DNA from: Verrucomicrobiota bacterium
Lineage (GTDB): Bacteria; Verrucomicrobiota; Verrucomicrobiae; Limisphaerales; UBA11358
Assembly (NCBI GenBank): GCA_014860005.1
Contig: JACZKP010000156.1
Coordinates: forward strand, 1 to 64,000
Direction of reading: 5' to 3'
DNA length: 64,000 nucleotides
Each line of letters starts with the position of its first letter. The first letter of the stretch is position 1. The notes beneath the pieces were generated by a model that worked only from the letters and a program-made list of their open reading frames with translations, had not been told where the DNA came from and did no database searches. Shown here one piece after another: positions 57,953 to 64,000 of this stretch. A program made the translations under genes and the position numbers.

Positions 57953-60439
57953 TCACTCATAAAGAAACGTTGCGCTGGCCGTGGTGTCCTTATCCGTCAC
58001 CACCCGCACCCAGTAAGCCGAAAACGCATTGGGAAAACGGTGGGTGACACTGCGGCCGCTTTTCACGGCGAAGGCACGGTAGGTGCGCCATTGACCCGTG
58101 CCGCTGATGTCCACCTCCACGCGCATGATCGTGGGCGACGAACCCGCGTTGAAGAGGGTCACGCGCTTGCAGTCGTAGCCAGTCATCAGATACGGATCGG
58201 AGGGAACGCCCGCCTGAACTGCCGTATTCTTCCACGGGCCGCCCGTGCCGCGGGGTTTGCCGAATTGCCACAAGTCATCCACGGTCCCAGCCCACACGAT
58301 GCACTGGCCATCATCAGAGCGGATGAGATGCGGGTTGCCCACGGGTGCGTCCACGGAAATGCCGGTAAGCACCATCAGGCCGCGATAGGAGCAGTAGTCC
58401 ATGATGCGGCGGTTGTGCGTGGTGATGGGACAAATCCTGGCGAAGCCGCCGGCGTTCTCGGCGGGCAATTCGTAAAACGTGCCGTGGGCATTGAACAAAT
58501 CGCGCTCGGTGCAAACTTCGCGATCCACGCGCCCGCCGCCGAACACGCCGGGTTGATCAAAGGCGGGATCGCCCTTGGGCAGCCGCCAGCGTTTGCCGTC
58601 GTCATCCACAAAAAGCACAGAAGCCTGATCCACCTGCAACACGCCGGCCGGGATGGCGACATTCGACTTGAGCCACGCGTGCGCCGCCGGATCGTCCACG
58701 CGGCGGAGTTTCAAGTCAGCATCCATTTCGTAATAACCCGCAACGGTGACTTGCCCGCCGTCGGCACGCAGACCAGCCACCGCCAACGTACGCAAGTTGT
58801 CGCCGCGGGCGCGAATCAATCCGCCTGTGATCCGTTCGTCCGCTGGCTGGGCGATGCCGTTGAACTTGTCGTCTGCTTTCACACCGCGCCGATCTACGTT
58901 GCGAAACTGGAAAAATGCGGTGGCCTTCGCGCAATCGCGGTCGGTTCGCACCCGCACCCAAACACCCCGCTCCCTCGACGGAAATTGAACCCACTCATAG
59001 CCACGCGCCGGGACGGTGACTTCGCGAAGCTTGGTCCACGCTCCCCTGCCCTTCCGGTCCACCTCAAAAGTGAACTTCACCGGAGCATCGGTGTCATGCG
59101 TCAGATGCACCCCGCGCTGCGTGAAACCGGAAAGAAGGAAGGCGTCGGAAGCCTCATTGGCTGTCACCGGTTCGTCCAGCCACACGGCGCCCCGACCCAG
59201 CGGAACGCCGAATTCATCCAGCGCGTCCGGCTCCACGAACCACAGATTGGACTGTGACTGGCCGGGTCCGGCGAGCTTGCCCTTCGCGGCTCGCCTATTC
59301 AGAAATTCATTCTTCGCGGTATCGTCGCAGCCGAACACGATGCGATCCCGCCAGCGGCAAAAATCACCGATCACCTTGAGATAGGTCGAGCGGGGTGCGA
59401 GGCCCGCAGAGTTCGCCGCAGAAAAGGTTTTCGGAAATCGCCAGAACATGCCGTGCATCGTCATCAACAGATCATCCTCGCCGATGTCGCGGATGCGCGG
59501 CCACTCAGTGTTCCAGCCGTGCGCGCCATCGTAGCAATGGCTGGCTTTGGGCAGGCGATAGGCGTGCCATGAACCTCCGTCCAGCACCGCCAGAATGAGC
59601 GACCGATGATCCCAGCCGATGGACCAAACGGGATCCTGATCGGGATTACGATTACCTTGCAGCCCGCCGGGGCCGGTGACTTCGGTGAATTGATTGCGCC
59701 GCACGAGCTGCCAGTCGCCCTCGCCGCGCCACTCGGCGAGCGCGCCACTGGGTGTGGTCGGGTCCGTTCGCGCCGCCGGGCCGTGTTCGCCATTGTTGGC
59801 GTAAACCACGCGGCCCTGTCCCGAGTAGAGTCCTTTGCCGTGGTAGCCGGGCAGTTGCGAACTGACGGTGGCCGGACGTCTTTCATTGGTGCGACCGGGC
59901 GGATGCACATGGCCGTCCTTGATTAGCCCGGTGACTTCGAGGGAATGGACATTCACTTCGTAAAGGCCCTCCTCCATGGTGGCAAAGTAAATCTTGTTCG
60001 TCGGGTCGGACAAGTGCCGCGCGTTGCCCGTGAGGCGACCCGGCATGTTCGTCGGCGAAATCACCCGCACGCAGCGCTGCGCGTCAATCAAGTATGGACC
60101 GATCACCAACTGCTGCGACTCGGCGTGGATCATCCGGTTCGCGTGCGTGCCGCCGACACTCTCCGGCCGGATGATTTGCTCAAGTGCCGGCGTGATTTCA
60201 TAAAGCCGGTCCGTCGAGCCATACGGCGAATGTGGCCCATAAGTGATGGCCCAGAGACGATCCGCCCACGGAACGACTGCGCCGGTGCCGCACTCGCCGT
60301 CGTCATTGAACATGGCAAGGTGCGGGTAAATGCCGGAAAGACTGGGCGGCAAATCGGCGGCGGACACGGGTTCGCGAGCGGCACCGAGGGCAAATAGTCC
60401 GATGACGAGCAGCAGGCATTGAGGCAGTTTTGGTTTCAC
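57953..60439 (-). CDS. Large exported hypothetical protein, 828 aa
   Basis: I do not recognise a named family. A GTG at 60439 gives a good signal peptide (LPQCLLLVIGLFALGAARE); a TTG at 60472 is the alternative. The body is beta-rich with repeated Trp/Gly motifs (WAITYGPHSPYGSTDRLYEI, VWSIGWDHRSLILAVLDGGS, MFWRFPKTF), suggesting a beta-propeller in the N-terminal half. The C-terminal half has short beta-units (FNAGSSPTIMRVEVDISGTG). I know comparable exported proteins from Planctomycetes and Verrucomicrobia only as hypothetical. It may bind or process polysaccharides, judging from the sulfatase nearby, but nothing in the sequence proves this. The gene converges with pnkp across 135 bases. Confidence 0.7.
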   Translation of the reverse strand: MKPKLPQCLLLVIGLFALGAAREPVSAADLPPSLSGIYPHLAMFNDDGECGTGAVVPWADRLWAITYGPHSPYGSTDRLYEITPALEQIIRPESVGGTHANRMIHAESQQLVIGPYLIDAQRCVRVISPTNMPGRLTGNARHLSDPTNKIYFATMEEGLYEVNVHSLEVTGLIKDGHVHPPGRTNERRPATVSSQLPGYHGKGLYSGQGRVVYANNGEHGPAARTDPTTPSGALAEWRGEGDWQLVRRNQFTEVTGPGGLQGNRNPDQDPVWSIGWDHRSLILAVLDGGSWHAYRLPKASHCYDGAHGWNTEWPRIRDIGEDDLLMTMHGMFWRFPKTFSAANSAGLAPRSTYLKVIGDFCRWRDRIVFGCDDTAKNEFLNRRAAKGKLAGPGQSQSNLWFVEPDALDEFGVPLGRGAVWLDEPVTANEASDAFLLSGFTQRGVHLTHDTDAPVKFTFEVDRKGRGAWTKLREVTVPARGYEWVQFPSRERGVWVRVRTDRDCAKATAFFQFRNVDRRGVKADDKFNGIAQPADERITGGLIRARGDNLRTLAVAGLRADGGQVTVAGYYEMDADLKLRRVDDPAAHAWLKSNVAIPAGVLQVDQASVLFVDDDGKRWRLPKGDPAFDQPGVFGGGRVDREVCTERDLFNAHGTFYELPAENAGGFARICPITTHNRRIMDYCSYRGLMVLTGISVDAPVGNPHLIRSDDGQCIVWAGTVDDLWQFGKPRGTGGPWKNTAVQAGVPSDPYLMTGYDCKRVTLFNAGSSPTIMRVEVDISGTGQWRTYRAFAVKSGRSVTHRFPNAFSAYWVRVVTDKDTTASATFLYE

Positions 60440-60485
60440 GGCGGGCGATGGTGGAAGTTTCAATTTAATCAAGAGTCCCGAGCGT

Positions 60486-61985
60486 TTACTTGGCCGGTTC
60501 GACGGGCCGTGTGATCAGGCTTGCGGGGTTTCCGTTGCGCAATGCCGAATTTTTCTCGTCACCAATCTGTCTGGGTGCGTAAAGCTCCTGCAGGCGGGCA
60601 TGTTCGCGGGTCAGCATCGGATCATCCGGCCAGCGCTGCGACATCTCGCCAAGCAATTCGCGGAGTTCCGTGACGTCCCCGGCTTTGGCAGTCAACTGGA
60701 ACAAGGCCTCGTAAGCCGGGCGCACTTCGGTTAGGCAGCCAATCAACATCCGCCAGGCTTTTTTGGCGTGCTCCACTTCATGGGCCTTCTCGGCGTAGCG
60801 CGCCAACCAATGAAGCTGGTCAGGCTTTCGTTCGGCGGAGAATAGAGCGCGCCGCCAGTGGATGGCCGCGGAGGGCGCTTTGCCCAGCTTCGTCGCGCAA
60901 CGGGCGCGGAACGCTTCCAAATAAACCGTCTCCAGCGGAACCCGGTAGTGATCCAGAATAACATCAAGCTCCTCCCAGCGCCCCAACGAAGCAAGCGCGT
61001 CGGCGTGTGGGAGAAACAATTCGCGACGTTGTAGCGCGGTGTTCAAAGGAAGCACAACAAGCGTTCGCGCGAATTCTTCCTGCTGATTGAGCCAAACGGC
61101 AAATAAGTTAAGCACCGCCGGATCGCTGACTGTATCGCACTCATCCACTGCGTGAGCCAGGATTTCCCCGCGCCGCTCCGGCGACAACAGGATGCGTTGT
61201 TCAAGGATCAGGAGTTGTTGGCTGATTCCCGTTAGCGGATGCTTCTCCAGTCGTGAGATAAGTTCGCGACGCTGCTCCGGTGACAACTCTGGTCGCCGCG
61301 CCAGGAATTCCAATGCCTCAAGTCCTAACGGGCTGTCCTCGCGTGCGATGGCCCAGACATCGTTTCGCGCTTCAGCCTGCTTGTCGGCTTCAGGCGAATC
61401 ATACCGGAGGCTGGCGAGGAAGAGTTGATACTGCCGGTTACCGGGGTCATGCAAACGAGCGCGGGTGGCGTAATGAACCGTTTGCGCCTTGTCCCCCACC
61501 GCAGCGGAGAATTGGGACGCCAGCCAAAGATGAACCGGTTCATGGGGCGAATCCTCCAGCAGTTGCCGCAGATCACCAATGGCCAGATGTGGCGAGCCAA
61601 GGCGGATGGCCAGCTCCACAAACGTGCGTCGGTCTTGAACGGTGGCATGACCAGCGGCGCTGAGTTGACGCCACAACTGGAGCGCCGTGACGTTGGTGGC
61701 CTGGGACAAAGTTCGGGCCAGGGCGCGCATCGCTGCCGGTTCGGCGGGCTTGAGCAACAAGGCAGCTTGCGCTTTCTCAGCGGCCTGTGCCCAGCGATCT
61801 TCGCGAATCAATTGCTCCGCCTGCGCAGCCAATTGTAGCGCCCGCCAGCCTTTGAACGCTTCATACGCAGGACGTGCCGCAAGAAGTCCCGCGATGAGCA
61901 GCGTCACTGTGAAGCTCCAGAGCATGGCCAGTCGCCAACGTCGCCTGCGGCGTTCAGCAATCATCGGGTTGGGACTCGCAGCCAT
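60486..61985 (-). CDS. Membrane-anchored TPR protein
   Basis: This 499-residue protein has a basic N-terminus (AERRRRRWRLAM), one membrane helix (MLWSFTVTLLIAGLLAA) and a helical-repeat body. TPR-like pairs are seen at AAQAEQLIREDRWAQAAEKA, ALLLKPAEPAAMRALARTLS and TVHYATRARLHDPGNRQYQL, with more degenerate helices up to residue 470. TPR proteins of this shape are scaffolds for other proteins; the partner is unknown. It lies 46 bases upstream of the large exported gene on the same strand and may share its transcript. The ATG at 61985 was chosen; 61964 is also possible. Confidence 0.75.
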   Translation of the reverse strand: MAASPNPMIAERRRRRWRLAMLWSFTVTLLIAGLLAARPAYEAFKGWRALQLAAQAEQLIREDRWAQAAEKAQAALLLKPAEPAAMRALARTLSQATNVTALQLWRQLSAAGHATVQDRRTFVELAIRLGSPHLAIGDLRQLLEDSPHEPVHLWLASQFSAAVGDKAQTVHYATRARLHDPGNRQYQLFLASLRYDSPEADKQAEARNDVWAIAREDSPLGLEALEFLARRPELSPEQRRELISRLEKHPLTGISQQLLILEQRILLSPERRGEILAHAVDECDTVSDPAVLNLFAVWLNQQEEFARTLVVLPLNTALQRRELFLPHADALASLGRWEELDVILDHYRVPLETVYLEAFRARCATKLGKAPSAAIHWRRALFSAERKPDQLHWLARYAEKAHEVEHAKKAWRMLIGCLTEVRPAYEALFQLTAKAGDVTELRELLGEMSQRWPDDPMLTREHARLQELYAPRQIGDEKNSALRNGNPASLITRPVEPAK

Positions 61986-62229
61986 CGTGCTTATCGTTCG
62001 GGCCTGAGCATGGCACAACGACGGAGATGATTGAACAATTTTCCTCGCTTGGACCGCGGCTTCAATTTTGTCGGGCGGGGCGGATTGGATTTAGGGCGAT
62101 TGACGGTGAAATTTAGCACCAGGAACGACGCGGGATTTGCCAGGGGCGCAGTGTCAGATTGGGTTGAGGCTTTGCCGTGCGAATAGATTCGGCGTGGACA
62201 TCCTTGGCGGGGTGCTCTAAAACCGGAAC

Positions 62230-62613
62230 ATGAGTCTTTACCGCGTCACGCCGTTTCTGGATGGCAATTTCAACTGGGACGATGAGATACAACTAAAGAC
62301 GCAGACTGCGGCGGAACAAAAGGACAGATTGCTGAGGAGCTTTTTCATCGGTATGGGAGGTGCGTTTCTAACTGCGCTTACTTTTGGTTTACTGCGACTT
62401 TTCCCGCTCAGGTTTGCCGGCCTGACCATTTTTCTGGGCTGTTGGGTGCCCTCGATGATTAAAGTGTTGAGCGACCCTTCACGTGAGCCACGCGCCCGCT
62501 GTGGTGAACGAATGAATCGCGGGTGGAAACCCACGGATGATGATCGCGGCGCAGAATATCTGATCGGCGATTCAGGCCGTCGCAACTTTTACACCTTCAG
62601 GTTTTGCAGCTGA
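62230..62613 (+). CDS. Small two-helix membrane protein, 127 aa
   Basis: Residues 1-37 are polar (MSLYRVTPFLDGNFNWDDEI), followed by two hydrophobic segments (FFIGMGGAFLTALTFGLLRL and FAGLTIFLGCWVPSMIKVL) and a charged, Arg- and Asp-rich tail. I see no family motif. The composition is sensible for a small inner-membrane protein. It is 23 bases upstream of the sulfatase gene and could be co-transcribed with it. Confidence 0.5.
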   Translation: MSLYRVTPFLDGNFNWDDEIQLKTQTAAEQKDRLLRSFFIGMGGAFLTALTFGLLRLFPLRFAGLTIFLGCWVPSMIKVLSDPSREPRARCGERMNRGWKPTDDDRGAEYLIGDSGRRNFYTFRFCS

Positions 62614-62636
62614 TTCCGCTGCCCTAATATAATCTC

Positions 62637-64000
62637 ATGTTTCCCTTCAACACCCGTCTCCTATTGCTCTCCGCACTCGGCTGCTTCGGGAGTATTACTC
62701 ACGGCGCGGAAGCGGCGCGCCCCAACATTTTGTTCGCCGTCGCAGATGATTGGGGTCGCCACGCGGGCGCGTATGGCACGCGCTGGATTCGCACACCGGG
62801 CTTCGACCGTGTCGCAAGCGAAGGCTTGCTCTTCAATCATGCGTACACCCCAAACGCCAAGTGCGCTCCGTCGCGCGCCATAATTCTGACCGGACGACAT
62901 TCCTGGCAGCTTGAGGCGGCGGGCAACCACATGGCGTATTTCCCGGCGAAATTCAAAAGCTATCCCGAAGCGCTGGCGCAAAACGGGTACTTTATCGGCA
63001 CCACTGGCAAGGGCTGGGGACCGGGCGTAGCCACCAACGCAAACGGGAAAGCTCGCGAGATTTGCGGTCAACGCTTCAACGCGCGCCAATCCCCGCCGCC
63101 GACCAAGGGCATTTCCAACAATGATTACGCTGCCAACTTCACGGATTTTCTCGCCGCTGCGCCGTCAGGCAAACCGTGGTGTTTTTGGTTCGGTGCGCTC
63201 GAACCGCATCGGCCTTACGAATTCGGTTCGGGCACCGCCAAGGGCGGCAAGCAACTCGCGGACGTGGATCGGGTGCCCGCGTATTGGCCGGACCACGACA
63301 CGGTGCGTCAGGACATGCTCGATTACGCCTTTGAGGTCGGGCATGTGGACCAGCACCTCGTCCGTATGTTGGATGAACTCCACAAGCGCGGGCTGAGCGA
63401 CAACACGCTCGTGGTCGTCACTTCCGATCATGGAATGCCCTTCCCGCGTGTAAAGGGTCAGGCGTATCTCGACGCCAACCGTGTCCCACTGGCCATCTGC
63501 TGGCCCAAGGGCATTCGTAGTCCTGGGCGAACCATTGATGATTTCGTGGACTTCACTGATCTTGCGCCCACCTTTCTCGATGTCGCCGGGGTGAAGTGGG
63601 CCGACAGCGGCATGGCCCCGGCGACCGGGCGCAGTTGGCAGGACATTTTCCAGAGTCGCAAATCCGGTCGTGTGATTACCGCACGGGATCATGTGCTAAT
63701 CGGCAAGGAACGACATGACGTAGGCCGTCCCAACGACGCGGGCTATCCGATTCGCGGATTGGTGAAGGACAGTTTTCTCTACCTGCAAAACTTTGAACCT
63801 TCACGCTGGCCGGCCGGCAATCCGGAAACCGGCTACCTCAACTGTGACGGCAGTCCGACCAAAACCCTGATCCTCGAACGGCGCCGACAAAATCCCGCCG
63901 ACCAATTCTGGGCATTGAACTTCGGCCGGCGTCCCGGCGAGGAACTCTACGATTTGCGAACTGATCCCGATTGTGTTCACAATCTTGCCACCGATCCGGC
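62637..64000 (+). CDS. Sulfatase (type I, formylglycine-dependent), 3' end outside window
   Basis: The frame is open from the ATG at 62637 to the window edge (454 codons) with no stop. It starts with a signal peptide ([19 protein letters not shown]), then the sulfatase opening [12 protein letters not shown] with the metal-binding Asp pair (37-38), and the formylglycine motif CAPSR with Cys76. Later metal and substrate residues are visible in [14 protein letters not shown] and [21 protein letters not shown]. The order matches N-sulfoglucosamine-type sulfohydrolases, which remove sulfate from sulfated polysaccharides. Such genes are typical of polysaccharide-degrading Verrucomicrobia. The maturing enzyme (SUMF1-like) is not in the window. 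Confidence 0.93.
   Translation, partial: MFPFNTRLLLLSALGCFGSITHGAEAARPNILFAVADDWGRHAGAYGTRWIRTPGFDRVASEGLLFNHAYTPNAKCAPSRAIILTGRHSWQLEAAGNHMAYFPAKFKSYPEALAQNGYFIGTTGKGWGPGVATNANGKAREICGQRFNARQSPPPTKGISNNDYAANFTDFLAAAPSGKPWCFWFGALEPHRPYEFGSGTAKGGKQLADVDRVPAYWPDHDTVRQDMLDYAFEVGHVDQHLVRMLDELHKRGLSDNTLVVVTSDHGMPFPRVKGQAYLDANRVPLAICWPKGIRSPGRTIDDFVDFTDLAPTFLDVAGVKWADSGMAPATGRSWQDIFQSRKSGRVITARDHVLIGKERHDVGRPNDAGYPIRGLVKDSFLYLQNFEPSRWPAGNPETGYLNCDGSPTKTLILERRRQNPADQFWALNFGRRPGEELYDLRTDPDCVHNLATDP

Noticed and set aside
1..64000. CRISPR array, tRNA or rRNA genes
   Set aside because: No regularly spaced repeat array and no cloverleaf or rRNA-like sequence was noticed; the hen1/pnkp repeats are hundreds of bases apart and palindromic.

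Overview
The window looks like the chromosome of a free-living Verrucomicrobiota bacterium, probably near the Limisphaerales/Pedosphaera group. This is inferred from the high GC, the sulfatase and rhamnosidase genes, ECF sigma factors fused to membrane domains, a long single-strand type II secretion operon and many small palindromic repeats. No rRNA, tRNA or CRISPR array was recognised.

Layout. 1-5.6 kb: a small unknown gene, a CruF-like carotenoid membrane protein and three tandem CNNM/CorC-type membrane proteins. 5.6-15.6 kb, minus strand: an L-rhamnose block in the order rhaA, rhaT, an NCS1-type permease, a 62-residue membrane protein, a GH78-like protein, a GH78 alpha-L-rhamnosidase and an exported unknown protein. 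16.1-18.4 kb: an IS91-type element carrying a tyrosine recombinase and a HUH transposase, followed by a palindrome and a gene remnant. 19.5 kb: an aspartate-type aminotransferase. 20.7-36.6 kb, minus strand: a type II secretion operon (gspE-F-G-H-I-J-K-L-M-C and a secretin split over two genes) ending in a histidine kinase and an NtrC-type regulator.

36.6-46.4 kb holds housekeeping genes: an exported Gly/Arg-rich protein, a CvpA-like protein, a polyprenyl synthase/ECF sigma/anti-sigma-like set, a Ski2-like helicase, and rpsO followed by pnp. 46.5-50.2 kb carries two paralogous ECF sigma factors fused to membrane and coiled-coil segments, plus the promoter and first codons of a third copy. 50.2-52.0 kb has an exported unknown protein and a half-length Na+/H+ antiporter homologue. 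52.2-57.8 kb is a three-gene RNA repair operon: Hen1 methyltransferase, a HEPN-type putative RNase and the kinase-phosphatase-ligase Pnkp. 58-64 kb has an exported unknown protein, a TPR protein, a small membrane protein and a sulfatase cut by the window edge.

The most interesting parts are the RNA repair operon with a putative RNase between its two repair enzymes, and the palindromic repeats inserted in frame inside both repair enzymes. The fused sigma factor family with a shared promoter motif, the split secretin, and the prepilin leaders built from a short DNA repeat are also worth attention.
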